A stretch of 64,000 bases of DNA from Candidatus Mycolicibacterium alkanivorans. Its GTDB lineage: Bacteria; Actinomycetota; Actinomycetes; Mycobacteriales; Mycobacteriaceae. Shown piece after piece: positions 9,147 through 18,927 of this stretch (positions within the stretch are counted from its first letter, which is position 1; each line of letters begins with the position of its first letter). Where the stretch lies: positions 682,001-746,000 of the forward strand of contig NZ_JAIVFL010000001.1 in assembly GCF_022760805.1 (NCBI RefSeq). Reading direction: 5' to 3'. A program made the position numbers and the translations under genes. The notes under the pieces are model-generated. The model saw only the letters and a program-made list of their open reading frames with translations. It searched no databases and was not told the origin of the DNA.

Positions 9147-10586
9147 GTACGATCCGGACGCTACCTATCCGAGTGGATCCGCTCGCCGGGGAGGCCCTGG
9201 ACTCGTGGCTGGCAGCGATCGCCGACCGGACTCAGACCGCGTGGAGCGACATGCTCGCCGCCCTGCGACCAACCGCGTCTGACGCCACCACCGGCCATTC
9301 GCTACAGCGCAATTGGGTCGTCTATCTCCGTCCAGACGAGGCGGCGAACATTGCTGCAGCCACTGGTGTCGATCCAGCGGTGATCGGCGCAATGACGTTG
9401 GCCCGCTACGAGGGCACCGCGTTGATGATCGACAAGGCGCGGCGATGTGTCACCCGCGCCTTTCCTTGGGCACGCGCACGCCACGCTCGCTACTGCCCCT
9501 GCTGTTTGGCTGACACCACCGGGCGATGGCAGCTGCAGTGGCGCCTGGGCTGGGCGTTCGCCTGCACCGTTCACCGGTGCCTGCTCGTCGATACCTGCCC
9601 GGACTGTGGGCAGACCCAGAAGTTGAACCCACACGTCGGGGAGGACATCCCACAGCTCGCCCGTTGCGCGACGCGCGCTCCGCACGGGTCTGGAGGGCCC
9701 TCAGCGCGGTGCGACGGCGACCTCACGACCGCTGAGGTCACCTCGCTGGCGGGTGACCATCCGGCGTTGCTCGCACAGCAGACCCTGCTCGATATCATTT
9801 CCGCGGACCGAGCATCCTTCGGTGTCTACGCAGCGCAGCCCACCGTTTCCCGTGGCGCACTGGCTGATATCCGCGCTGTCGCCTCTCGCGTCCTTGCCTA
9901 CGCCAGTCAGGAAGACATCGCCGAACGCCTCCCCGATGACCTGGCCACCGCATACGAGCAGGTCCGGTCGTCGCCCCTCGGGTCAGGACAATCGCCGAAT
10001 CCGGCGAACAAGCCCGGGATGGCGGCACCCACCCGTGCGGCCACTGCCGCTGTCGGTGTCACGATCGCACTGTCGATCCTGGGCGCACCAGACATCGAGG
10101 CGGCAGGCGCGGCGCTGCGGTGGATCGTTCACCGCGGCCGCCGCAACGGAGTGGCCGTCAACACCACCACTGCCCCCGAATGGGGCCGCGGCGTCAGCAC
10201 TACCTTGACAGCCGTACAACTGAACGCATTGGCGCCGTTCATGAAACCCAGTGACCAGCTGCGCTACCGCACCGCCACCGCGATCCCAAGCAATCCACCC
10301 CAAGGTGACAGCAACGCGGAGCGGCTGGCCCACCAGCTTCCCAGCATGTTCTGGCCGGCCTGGTCGCTCAGATTCACCGTCCCGCCATGCAGTCCATTGC
10401 AGATGCGGCCAGCCCTGTCCGCCGCGATGATGCTCGTGGGAACAAAGCTGAACTTGACCGCCGCGGCGCACCGGACAGGATCGGCGGTAACCGCCGCCGG
10501 AGTGTCACGCAGCCTGCACTTCCTCAGCAACGATCCCCGCTGGGCCGACAGCCTCATCGCGCTCGCGCGACTCGGCGACTACCTAA

Positions 10587-11903
10587 GGAATCGCGCAGTA
10601 ATTGATTAGGTTTTTCCGTTTGGTTTGTCGACACTTGTGGTATGACGCTGCCTGCTGTGGACTCCGATCCGGTCGCCGCCCGTTTGTTGTTGATCCGCCC
10701 GCATCTGGATGAGCGGGCGTGGCGGTTGTTGCTCGGCGCGGAGGCCAAGGTGCTGGGTCGGGGCGGGATCAAGCTGGTCGCGGCGGCCGCTGCGGTGCAT
10801 CCGGATACCGTGGCGGCCGGTGTGCGTGAGTTGGATTCCGGCGAACCGATTCCGGGGCGGGTGCGCCGGCCGGGTGCGGGGCGCCCGCCGATGGCGGTGA
10901 CCGACCCCGATCTGGTCGCCGCGCTCGACGCACTGGTGGATCCGGTCACCCGTGGTGATCCGGAGTCGCCGTTGCGGTGGACGACCAAATCGACGGCGAA
11001 GCTGGCCGCCGAGCTGACCGCCAGGGGACATCGGGTGTCCGCACGGACGGTGGCCAAGCTGCTCAAACAGGCTGGTTACAGCCTGCAGGCGAACTCGAAA
11101 ACCCTGGAAGGCACCCATCATCGGGATCGGGATGGGCAGTTCGGCTATCTCAACACCCACGTCGAAGGATTCCAGGCCGACGGGGACCCGGTGATCAGCG
11201 TGGACACCAAGAAGAAAGAACTCGTCGGCAACTACACAGCTGCCGGCCGCGAATGGGAGCCCGCCGGGTCACCCCGGCAGGTGCAGGTGCACGACTTCGC
11301 CGACAAGGCCCTGGGCAAGGTGGCCCCCTACGGGGTCTACGACATCGCCGCCAACACCGGCTGGGTCAACGTCGGCACCGACGCCGACACCGGCGCGTTC
11401 GCGGTGGAATCGATCCGCCGCTGGTGGACCACGATGGGCGCCATCAGCTATCCCGGCTCGGACAAGCTGCTGATCACCGCCGACTCCGGCGGCTCCAACG
11501 GATCCCGGCTGCGGCTGTGGAAAACCGAACTCGCCGCCTTCGCCACCGAGGCCGGACTCGACATCACGGTCTGCCACCTGCCGCCCGGCACCTCCAAATG
11601 GAACAAGATCGAACACCGGCTGTTCTCCGCGATCAGCCGCAACTGGCGCGGACGACCCCTGGAGTCCCACGAGGTAGTCATCGAAACTCTCAGGGCAACA
11701 ACCACATCCACCGGGCTGACCGTGAACGCGGTGCTTGACACCACCACCTACGAGCGCGGCATCAAGATCACCGACAAGCAGATCGCCGCCCTCGAAGCCA
11801 CCCAACTGCACCGTCACGAATTCCACGGCGACTGGAACTACACGCTCACAGCCGACCACACCGCGACACGCCCAACAGAACCCACCTAATTACTCCGCGC
11901 TCC
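10587..11903 (+). mobile_element. ISAzo13-family insertion sequence in tniQ2
   Basis: Ends are imperfect inverted repeats GGAATCGCGCAGTAATT (left) and, reverse complemented, GGAGCGCGGAGTAATT (right). CTAA (10583-10586 and 11904-11907) flanks both sides; removing the element and one CTAA rejoins the tniQ2 frame as GDYLSRNAVPIDY. Length about 1317 bp with one transposase gene. Confidence 0.85.
10642..11889 (+). CDS. ISAzo13-family transposase
   Basis: A 415-aa DDE transposase. The N-terminal half holds helix-turn-helix segments (GGIKLVAAAAAVHPDTV, VSARTVAKLLKQAGYSLQ). The catalytic core shows Asp in VISVDTKKKELVGNY, Asp in LLITADSGGSNGSR and Glu in SKWNKIEHRLFSAI, the signature sequences of the ISAzo13 group. 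The frame is complete from ATG 10642 to TAA 11889, so the element looks competent. It sits in the same orientation as the tniQ2 gene it breaks. Confidence 0.93.
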   Translation: MTLPAVDSDPVAARLLLIRPHLDERAWRLLLGAEAKVLGRGGIKLVAAAAAVHPDTVAAGVRELDSGEPIPGRVRRPGAGRPPMAVTDPDLVAALDALVDPVTRGDPESPLRWTTKSTAKLAAELTARGHRVSARTVAKLLKQAGYSLQANSKTLEGTHHRDRDGQFGYLNTHVEGFQADGDPVISVDTKKKELVGNYTAAGREWEPAGSPRQVQVHDFADKALGKVAPYGVYDIAANTGWVNVGTDADTGAFAVESIRRWWTTMGAISYPGSDKLLITADSGGSNGSRLRLWKTELAAFATEAGLDITVCHLPPGTSKWNKIEHRLFSAISRNWRGRPLESHEVVIETLRATTTSTGLTVNAVLDTTTYERGIKITDKQIAALEATQLHRHEFHGDWNYTLTADHTATRPTEPT

Positions 11904-12807
11904 CTAAGCAGGAACGCGGTGCCGATCGACTACGCGCGCCGCCGCCACCTGGACTACCGCGGGTTGCTCCCCGACGAACTCTGGTCTGAGATCTGCCAAT
12001 CTACATTGATAACACCCGGCGCCGGCTTTAAGGCCGACATCACCCGAAGCGTGCTGTTCGAGCGTCTCAGTGGCCTGCCGGCGATCCGCTCACCATTCGC
12101 CGTCAACAGCAACGAGTTCCGCAGCAAAGCCGCAGCGTTCCCGCGCTTTCTGACCCCCGATTTCACGGCACGTCTGGATGAGGCTTGTCGACAGTTCCTC
12201 GACGATCACGACTTAACAGAGGAGCCTGCGACCTGGCATCCACCTCTGGACCTGCTTGGCGGACTGGACCTGCCTGGTGGCGACCCATCGAACATCGACA
12301 TCACCGAGCTGCACCGCCTGGTGCGCGCCGAGAACCTCGCATTTACCGATATTGCAGACCAGCTGGGCACGACCATCGACGCCGTCCGACACATTCTTGA
12401 ACTCCATCCAGCCCCCGTGCAGCTCACTCCCTCGCAACGACAATCCAGGGGAATTCCTTTCGCTGCGGTAAAGATGCAACTTCCCAAACCCACACTGGTC
12501 GACCTTTATCAGCACCAACGCCTCAGTCTCGATCAGATCGCGCACCGCGTCGGATCCAACGACAGGAGCATCGCCCGACTCATCCGCATGTACGAAATCC
12601 CGCTGCGGACACGTGCCGAGCGAACACGTGTGGCGATCGACCCGGACTGGCTGCGCGAACAGTACGTCACTCACGGCCGAACACTGACCGACATCGGACG
12701 TGAAGTCGGCCTGTCGGTCTCGCGAATGGGCCGGCGCGCCAAAGCCCACAACATAACGATTCGACCTCCAGGAGGCTCAACCACCGGCCACCGCACCCTC
12801 GAGTTAG

Positions 12808-14934
12808 CGCCGATTTTCACTCAGCGAATTGACCCTCATTTTGATGCCTGCTCATGCGAACTCGTAGCGCACGGTGCGGCCGCCGAGCCAGGGGACGGAG
12901 GTGGTGGGCAGGTTGGCTTGGCGCAGTACGGGTGAGTAGGTGCGCCGGTCGAGGCGGACCACGATCTGGTTGCCGTGGTTGAGGATGTGCCCGCCGGTGG
13001 ACAGGAACCGGCGTTGCAGGGTGTCGGGGGTGGCGGTTGCGTAGCCGGGGATGCGGCGGCGCAGGGCGGCGCAAAGGGTGTGGGCAAGGACGGTGAGCAC
13101 GACGTCGAGGTCGATGTTGAGGGGGACGGCTCCGGTGAGGGAGTCCAGGTGGAAGGAGCGGATCGCTTCGGCGAGGCGTTGCTCGATGTTCATTCTGCGG
13201 GAGTAGGTCTCGATGACCTGTTTGGCGGGCATCGAGTGCTGGTTGGTGATCAGGATGGTGGGCTCGTCGTGGCCCAGGCCGGCGACGGCGAGTTGACGCA
13301 GCGTGCCGGGGTAGGTCGATAGTCGCGCGGCGGGGTCTTCGATCATCTGGACGCGGCGGGTTCGGCCGCCGGCGCGGGCCACGGTCAGCTTCGTCCAGGC
13401 GCTGGTGGGTAGCGCGTGCAGGTGGGCGGTGAGTTTGGGGGTGCGGGCGCGCAGGGTGATGAAGCCGATGCCGCGCTGGGTCAGTTCGCCGAGCTGGGTT
13501 TGGGTGGTGACCTTGGAGTCCATGACGAGCAGGGCGGGGTGGGTGCCGGTGACGGTTTTCCAGTGCTCGGCGAAGTCGAGGACCTCGTTGTTCTGGGTGG
13601 CTTTGACGAGGTCGGCGTTGGCGTAGAGCAGGGCGTGGGAGTCGGCGTCTTCGGCGAAGAAGGTCAACACGCTGCGGGTGCGTTGCGAGCGTGAGGGCAC
13701 GTAGTGTTTTTCCAGCGCGGCGTCCTCACCCCAGTGCATGACGGCATGGAAGTCCAGGTTCAGCACCTCGCCGGTGGCCAGGCCCGCGGCGACGGAAGCC
13801 TTGTCCAACGCGGTCAGGAACTTCTTCTGCTTGGCGTGTTGCAGGCGGTAGGAGTACGTGGTCAGCGCGGTCGTCTTGGGCAGGGCGGTGAGCCCGGTGA
13901 ACAGCGCGGCGCCGGGGTCGGCGGCCAGATCGTGCACGTGGGAGACACGGCGGGTGCCGGTGAGCTTGACCGCCAGCAGAGCGAGCAGGTAGTTGATCGC
14001 GGGGATGTCGCGGGTGCCGGGGTAGCCGGCGGCGGTGACCAGTGCGGGCAGGTCCACGGCGAGCAGGTCGGGCAGCACGAGCAGCAGCCCGGCCATCCGG
14101 GTGGGCGCGTCGGTGGGCAGCTGGGCGTAGTCGTCGGCGGCCAGTGCGCGGGCCCGGGGCAGGTCTTGGCGCCGGGGGCCGCCGCGGGCGGCGTCGGGCC
14201 GGCGCCAGATCCGGGGTAGGCCGGCCTCGTTGATGACCTCGCTGATCCCGGTGCGGTTCAACCCGATGCCCTCGGCGGCCAGCTCGGCGGCGATCTCATC
14301 GATGGAGTACCCCTGCGCGCGCAGGGCGATGATCCGGGTCCGGGCGGCGTCTTTGCCGGGTGCGGTCTTGGGGCCGGGACGGGCATCGAGGAAGAAGTTC
14401 TTCGCCCCGGCGCGGAAGTCGGCCACCGCCGAGTGCAGCCCGGCGGTGGTGTAGCCGAACCGCTCGGCTACGGCCGCGGCGGGTTCACCGTCGAGCAGAT
14501 AGGCCCGCAATGCCTCGTAGCGGGTCTGCGGGCCCACGGCGGGGACGGCGAAGAACTCGCCACCCACCCGGGCTGCTTGCGGGGCATTCGCTGACTGGTC
14601 GATACTGATAGTCAACCGTGCTCGGTCACGGCGATCAAGGACCTGCGAACGCGTGTCGCCCGACTCGGGGGTTGATCGCGCCAGAACCCTTGAAATAGCA
14701 GCAATGTAGTTCCAGTTGCCGTCGGTTGACATTCGGGTCCTTCGACCGGATGGGCTCAGTGCCAGCCGGGTATTAACTGATCAGTCAGCGATATGCCTTC
14801 ACTATGTCGCGCCGCGATCACATCACCGCGCACCGAATCGCCTTGCTACGCAACCCATCCAAACCTGGCGACGCCATCAGCTACGATCTGCGCGAACCCA
14901 CGATCAGATAATCACCGCTCCGCGAAAATCGGCG
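12808..14934 (-). mobile_element. IS4-superfamily insertion sequence in tniQ2
   Basis: Terminal inverted repeats CGCCGATTTTCACTCAGCG (left) and GGAGCGCGAAAATCGGCG-type (right) are flanked by TTAG at 12804-12807 and 14935-14938. Excision restores the tniQ2 reading RTLELARVAAGF. The element is 2127 bp and encodes one transposase on the minus strand. Related copies lie at 45508-47552 (truncated) and as a remnant at 35734-37791, whose ends also abut TTAG. Confidence 0.85.
12852..14732 (-). CDS. IS4-superfamily DDE transposase
   Basis: The 626-aa product has N-terminal helix-turn-helix segments (AAAVAERFGYTTAGLHSAV; YSIDEIAAELAAEGIGLNR) and a DDE core: LNLDFHAVMHWGED, LLVMDSKVTTQ, and a YxxRxxxE motif in YSRRMNIEQRLAEAIRSFH that marks the IS4/IS1634/IS1380 superfamily. 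I could not decide the exact family. The N-terminus may start a little later than GTG/ATG 14732, for example near residue 45 where similarity to the 45783-47546 transposase begins (TRYEALRAYLLDG versus RRYEALRAFFVDG). Confidence 0.85.
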   Translation of the reverse strand: MSTDGNWNYIAAISRVLARSTPESGDTRSQVLDRRDRARLTISIDQSANAPQAARVGGEFFAVPAVGPQTRYEALRAYLLDGEPAAAVAERFGYTTAGLHSAVADFRAGAKNFFLDARPGPKTAPGKDAARTRIIALRAQGYSIDEIAAELAAEGIGLNRTGISEVINEAGLPRIWRRPDAARGGPRRQDLPRARALAADDYAQLPTDAPTRMAGLLLVLPDLLAVDLPALVTAAGYPGTRDIPAINYLLALLAVKLTGTRRVSHVHDLAADPGAALFTGLTALPKTTALTTYSYRLQHAKQKKFLTALDKASVAAGLATGEVLNLDFHAVMHWGEDAALEKHYVPSRSQRTRSVLTFFAEDADSHALLYANADLVKATQNNEVLDFAEHWKTVTGTHPALLVMDSKVTTQTQLGELTQRGIGFITLRARTPKLTAHLHALPTSAWTKLTVARAGGRTRRVQMIEDPAARLSTYPGTLRQLAVAGLGHDEPTILITNQHSMPAKQVIETYSRRMNIEQRLAEAIRSFHLDSLTGAVPLNIDLDVVLTVLAHTLCAALRRRIPGYATATPDTLQRRFLSTGGHILNHGNQIVVRLDRRTYSPVLRQANLPTTSVPWLGGRTVRYEFA

Positions 14935-15273
14935 TTAGCAAGAGTGGCGGCGGGATTTCCGATCCTGCGGCCAGCTTTGATCGACACAGCAAGCTGGGTG
15001 CGTTTGCAGCGCTTCGCCGCTGCGGCCGACCACAACTCGCTCAGAACAGCTGCGCGTGTCCTCGGGACTCACTCGGGGCGCCTGTGCAAACAGATCGATC
15101 GACTCGAACGCGACCTCGGTGGCCAGCTCCTGGTCCGAACGCCAACCCGTTACCAGCGGATGCAACTGACGCCGCTGGGAACCGAAGTGAGAGCGGCGGT
15201 CCGAAACGCACTGGAAATGGAGATCGGTTGCGTCTACACGGATCCCGCAGCCACCGCCGCCAGTCATGGCTGA

Positions 15274-15698
15274 CTCAAGCCCATCTCGCAACGGCTGTGA
15301 CCCCGCCGCTTCCTTCCGCCCTCTTGATGCGATGAAGGGGCGGGGCCTCCGCTCCTCGTGACGTTCCCGGCGGATGCTGGGGGTGTTCACTATCGACGAA
15401 TCATGGGAGGCCCTATGAACGAGTATGACGGCAAGCAGTTCGTCGGGATCGATATCTCTAGGTGGTGAGCCGGCATGTTTGACGTCCACGACGGTGAGGA
15501 CCGTGGGGTTTACGGCGCTGTCGTGGAAGGGTTGTCTGCAGGTACGCGTTCACAGTCACCCTTCAGAGAGTCGGGGTGCGCGATCCCGTCAGTTGATAGC
15601 GCTTACCGCGGTGCACTACTCAGGCGGTGCCCCAACGCAGGTCAGACGCCTAAGAGTGCCTCAGATCGAATGCCAACCGACAGCTACCCATGCGGTAC
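15274..15698 (+). pseudogene. Gene-poor stretch with IS110-type start remnant
   Basis: No intact gene. At 15415-15468 an ORF reads MNEYDGKQFVGID and then stops; this is the conserved N-terminus of mycobacterial IS110-family transposases, preceded by a GGGAGG ribosome site. The rest of that IS is absent. The remaining bases up to the HxlR gene show nothing recognisable. Confidence 0.55.
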
Positions 15699-16076
15699 TC
15701 AGTCGGCAGTACCGCGGGCTGGGTGTTCTCGCTTGGCTTGCGGCGGTCGTGAACGCCAGCATTTGGACCAGTCCCATACCGTGCAAAGCGCACCGGCTAG
15801 CTGTGCGCCAATCGCCGTCAATTCCCAGGCGCCAGTAGCGTTTTTGGTCACGACCTCTGCTGCCGCCAGTTGCTGAAGGCGTTCGGAGAGCATGCTCGAT
15901 GAGCAATTTCCCATACGTCGCCGCAGCTCCAGGAAACCCAGGGGGCCACCACTCTGAAGTTCCCAGATCACCCGCAGAATCCACCGCTGCCCGAGTAGCT
16001 CCATCGCGGCCAGCATCGGTGCGACCGATGGATCGTGGCCGCGATCGACGACCTGGAGGCCTCTTGCGCTTCTCAT
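15699..16076 (-). CDS. HxlR-family transcriptional regulator
   Basis: A 125-aa protein with the HxlR winged helix: ALLGQRWILRVIWEL-like segment at residues 25-40, FLELRRRMGNCSSSMLSERLQQL (recognition helix region) and a wing around WELTAIGAQL. The usual N-terminal redox Cys before the helix is missing. It is transcribed away from the SDR gene, with a palindrome in the 43-base gap, so it probably represses that gene and itself. HxlR-SDR pairs are common for electrophile or quinone response, which is inference here. Confidence 0.85.
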   Translation of the reverse strand: MRSARGLQVVDRGHDPSVAPMLAAMELLGQRWILRVIWELQSGGPLGFLELRRRMGNCSSSMLSERLQQLAAAEVVTKNATGAWELTAIGAQLAGALCTVWDWSKCWRSRPPQAKREHPARGTAD

Positions 16077-16077
16077 T

Positions 16078-16100
16078 TAGAATCATCATAGTTGGTTCTA
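16078..16100. promoter_or_regulatory. Probable HxlR operator
   Basis: TAGAA (16078-16082) and TTCTA (16096-16100) form an inverted repeat around 13 bases, in the short divergent gap between the HxlR gene and the SDR gene. Spacing of about 18 bases between half-site centres suits a dimeric winged-helix protein. Confidence 0.45.
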
Positions 16101-16119
16101 AACCAGAAGCAATTTTTGG

Positions 16120-16902
16120 ATGGAGGGGCTTGCCTTGCAACCGACAGCCCACGAACCACGGATCGTTTTGGTGACCGGGGCGTCTCGAGGAATCGGGGCC
16201 GAGGTCGCACGACAGCTCTCCGATCCGGGCACCCACGTGGTCATCAACTACCGAGAAAAGCGCAAGCGGGCTATCAGCGTGGTTGACGACATCCGCCGTC
16301 GCGGAGGACACGCCTCCGCGGTCCAGGCCGATCTCACCGACACCGCCGCCGTTGCATCGATGATTGCCGGTATAGCCAGTCAGTTCGGGCGATTAGACGC
16401 GTTAGCGCTCAACGCATCTGGAGGACTCGAGCGAGGCGCCGACCCCAGCTACGCGATACGCCTGAACCGGGACGCGCAACTGAACCTCACACATTCAGCG
16501 CTTCCGCTGATGACGACGGGGGCGCGGATCGTGTTCATCACCAGCCACCAAGCACACTTCTACCCCGAAAAGCCCGTACCAGACGACTACGTACCGATCG
16601 CCCAGAGCAAGCGGGCGGGCGAAAACGCCCTGCGAGACCTACAGCCCCGACTGAGCCAACACGGTGTTGGACTCGCCGTTGTGTCCAGCGACATGATCGA
16701 CGGCACGATCATCATCCGCCTGCTGGAGCGTCGCGATCCCGCCAGTGTCGCCGCCCGGCGCGCACATGCACCGCTACCAACGGTCGAAGAGTTCGCCGCA
16801 GCCATCGTCACAGCAATCAACAGCTCCGACCAGAACGGCCGCACGACCTACGTCGGCGGCGCCGACTATCGGACCGCAACGGCGCAGATCGGCCAAGTAT
16901 GA
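16120..16902 (+). CDS. SDR-family NAD(P)-dependent oxidoreductase
   Basis: A 260-aa short-chain dehydrogenase/reductase. The Rossmann motif TGASRGIG is at residues ~21-28. The NNAG element is replaced by NASGG, the active Ser is probably in FITSHQAHF, and the YxxxK pair is replaced by the segment IAQSKRAGE, where Lys is kept but Tyr is not, so catalysis may differ from the family norm. ATG 16120 has no ribosome site; TTG 16135 follows GGAGGGG by six bases and is the better start. It is divergent from the HxlR gene and followed by a SnoaL-like gene after 18 bases, probably one transcript. Confidence 0.82.
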   Translation: MEGLALQPTAHEPRIVLVTGASRGIGAEVARQLSDPGTHVVINYREKRKRAISVVDDIRRRGGHASAVQADLTDTAAVASMIAGIASQFGRLDALALNASGGLERGADPSYAIRLNRDAQLNLTHSALPLMTTGARIVFITSHQAHFYPEKPVPDDYVPIAQSKRAGENALRDLQPRLSQHGVGLAVVSSDMIDGTIIIRLLERRDPASVAARRAHAPLPTVEEFAAAIVTAINSSDQNGRTTYVGGADYRTATAQIGQV

Positions 16903-16920
16903 AACGAAAGGGGCAGCCTC

Positions 16921-17388
16921 ATGGCCAACGACCTGCCGGAATCCACACCGAGTAGTCGCGAAGACGAAGACGCCATCCGGCAGCTGCTTTCTCGTCAAGT
17001 TGGCGGCTGGGACGCAGGGGATCCAGAGGCCTACGCAAGCGCGTTCACCCCCGACGCCGACTACGTGGCTTTCCTGGGCAGCCACTACAAAGGCCGCGAC
17101 GCGATCGCAAAGTCTTATGCCCCGCTGTTCAAAAAGCTCCTGCGCGGATCGCGCTTGGATACCGACATCACCCAGCTACGGTTCCTGACACCTGACGTGG
17201 CGCTCATCCACGCGACTGCCGTGGTCGCAAAGGGGTCACGCCGCCGGAATCCCCGGACCACCAGAGTGAACACCAGCATCGCCGTGCGGACCAACGATGG
17301 ATGGCTGTTGGCTGCCTCGCAGAACACCACACATCGCCGGATTGCTGAAAAACTGATGCGCCAGCTGGTTTCACGACAATCCGATTAG
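16921..17388 (+). CDS. SnoaL-like / SgcJ-EcaC family protein
   Basis: The 155-aa product fits the NTF2-like fold of the SgcJ/EcaC group: DEDAIRQLLSRQVGGWDAGDPEAYASAFTPDADYV is the classic first helix and strand, followed by G-rich strands and a C-terminal strand with TNDGWLLAASQNTTH. These small cone-shaped domains bind or convert small hydrophobic molecules; the substrate cannot be told. AAAGGGG lies just before ATG 16921. It probably shares a transcript with the SDR gene. Confidence 0.8.
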   Translation: MANDLPESTPSSREDEDAIRQLLSRQVGGWDAGDPEAYASAFTPDADYVAFLGSHYKGRDAIAKSYAPLFKKLLRGSRLDTDITQLRFLTPDVALIHATAVVAKGSRRRNPRTTRVNTSIAVRTNDGWLLAASQNTTHRRIAEKLMRQLVSRQSD

Positions 17389-17425
17389 GTTAGCGCTGCC
17401 GGATGCGATCACTCCCGGCTGTCTA

Positions 17426-18019
17426 ATGCAGCTCACCACGCTCGACGTGCTCAGCGACGGCCGCCTCGACGTCGGGGTGGGAGTTGGCTGGATGAGGGAC
17501 GAACACGACATCGCCCGCGGGGCGGACTGGCGCCGCCGCGGGCGGATGCTCGACGACGTGTTGGCGTTCCTGCAGGAATGGTGGACGACCACCCCGGTGT
17601 CGTGGGACAGCGAGTTCTTCTCCCTGCCGGCGGTGCATGCAGACCTTCGCCCGGTCCAAGCTGGTGGTCCGCCCATCTGGATCGGCGGCACCAGCGAGGC
17701 CGCGATGCGTCGTGTCGGCCGCTTCGGCACCGGCTGGCTCGGGGTCGAGGGCCTGCAGGATCCCGACCACTTGTGGTCGATCGCCCGCCGTGTGGCGGAG
17801 GACGCCGGCCGCGACCCCGAAGCGCTCAAGACCGCCATGCGGATCAGCCTCGAACCCGGCACGTCCGTCGACTCAGTGGTCGACAAGATCGAACGCTTCT
17901 CGAACGACGGAGTCGATGAGGCAATCGTGGACGCCTTCGCACTGTTCCCAAGCCTCGATCAAATGCTCGATTTCGCCAGCCAGATAGTCACCACATGGAG
18001 TAATCGGCGAACGACTTGA
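17426..18019 (+). pseudogene. F420-dependent LLM-class oxidoreductase, 5' truncated
   Basis: The reading frame matches the middle and C-terminal part of luciferase-like F420-dependent oxidoreductases: QLTTLDVLSDGRLDVGVGVGW, then WWTTTPVSWDSEFF and PPIWIGGTSEAAMRRVGRFG. About 90-100 N-terminal residues, including part of the F420 site, are missing; the bases just before 17426 (ALPDAITPG-like frame) do not supply them. Treat it as a remnant left by an earlier rearrangement. Confidence 0.75.
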
Positions 18020-18144
18020 CGGCACAGCCGCATTACTGGCCGGCCAGCCCGGATTTACACGATAAGGAGTATTCGTCATGAACATCAGCTCAGCGCTAGT
18101 AACGCGCGTACACGGACCACCGTGAAATTTTGAGGTAGGCTCAA

Positions 18145-18927
18145 ATGATGACGACAATGGTCGTGAACGGAATCGCCATCGGTGCCGGAGCAGCCACAAT
18201 CTTAGCTACCCTATTCGGACTATGGTCGTTTATTAGAAGAATCTGGAGATGCACCGTCGGGCGTCGAAGAGCGCAAGCTTGGCTGCTGGATCAGCTCGCG
18301 TGCTACTCGTCCAAAAAATACGTTGAAAGCCTTTTCGGTCAAGTGCAATTTCAAGCTACCGATAATGGGCTAACACAATGTACTTACACCCTGCCAGGCG
18401 CCTGGGTGACGGCAGAGTATGACGAACGGGACGTGATGGTTGCATTCAGTATCGTCATACGAAGTGAGCGATTCTGGTACTCAACAGAACGGCTCACTTT
18501 CGGAAATTTGATACTGAAACTCGGGAAGGACACCCTGCCTGCCCCCAACCTGGCGCGCGCCTCGGTAAACGCTTGGCTCGGGGCGCACACGATAGGGCTA
18601 TCAATCCACGAATATTTTGGAAACCCGGGCCAGTACCAGGACTATTGGTTATCGCACAACATGGTTGGCGCTGGGACAATGGAGATATCCGCTCCCTATC
18701 GAAGCGGGGAATACGGTAATTCAGGCACACCTCCCGACCCGAACAAGATCGTGATAAACACCCTGACCGTCCTTGGACCTAACGGCAGTAACTTCAAGAA
18801 GAGTTTCTTGGAACGCGACGTGATGGGTCCACATAACGATATTCTAAGGCTCGCCGGATATTGGCGCCCGCCCTTTGCCTGGAATCTCCGAAATATACTA
18901 CATCGCTCGTCAGGTAAGAACTGCTGA
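18145..18927 (+). CDS. Membrane-anchored protein, possibly ETEC_3214-like
   Basis: The 260-aa product has one N-terminal membrane segment (IAIGAGAATILATLFGLWSF, residues ~9-28), a basic patch (IRRIWRCTVGRRRAQ), then a soluble beta-rich domain with VESLFGQVQFQ. The arrangement recalls the ETEC_3214 family of mobile islands, but I could only compare by memory. Base composition is clearly more AT-rich than its neighbours and codons ending in A or T are frequent, so it arrived from a lower-GC source. It stands alone between a truncated oxidoreductase and IS1380. Cargo of the Tn7-like element; a defence role is only a guess. Confidence 0.6.
   Translation: MMTTMVVNGIAIGAGAATILATLFGLWSFIRRIWRCTVGRRRAQAWLLDQLACYSSKKYVESLFGQVQFQATDNGLTQCTYTLPGAWVTAEYDERDVMVAFSIVIRSERFWYSTERLTFGNLILKLGKDTLPAPNLARASVNAWLGAHTIGLSIHEYFGNPGQYQDYWLSHNMVGAGTMEISAPYRSGEYGNSGTPPDPNKIVINTLTVLGPNGSNFKKSFLERDVMGPHNDILRLAGYWRPPFAWNLRNILHRSSGKNC

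Larger units (their letters stand above)
9143..15273 (+). pseudogene. tniQ: TniQ-family target selector 2 with LysR-type C-terminus, split by two IS
   Basis: Pieces are 9143-10586, 11908-12807 and 14939-15273. Removing the ISAzo13-like (10587-11903) and the IS4-superfamily element (12808-14934) with one copy of each 4-bp duplication gives 2679 nt, an exact open frame of 892 aa. Domains in order: TniQ with zinc motif CPCCL...ACTVHRC...DTCPDCG; helix-turn-helix repeats (LDQIAHRVGSNDRSIARL, LTDIGREVGLSVSRM); then about 110 extra residues absent from TniQ1 that form a LysR-type winged helix (FAAAADHNSLRTAARVLG, IDRLERDLGGQLLVR, LTPLG). It starts at GTG 9143, overlapping the tniQ1 stop. As it stands the gene is inactive. 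Confidence 0.85.

Noticed and set aside
13416..14219. Gly/Val-rich plus-strand ORFs at 13.4-14.2 kb
   Set aside because: Antisense of the IS4-superfamily transposase, low-complexity translation, no motif.
2582..15273. CRISPR-associated transposon (CAST)
   Set aside because: tnsA-tnsB-tnsC-tniQ could fit, but no cas gene or repeat array was seen, and both TniQ proteins have large DNA-binding C-termini typical of TnsD-like selectors.
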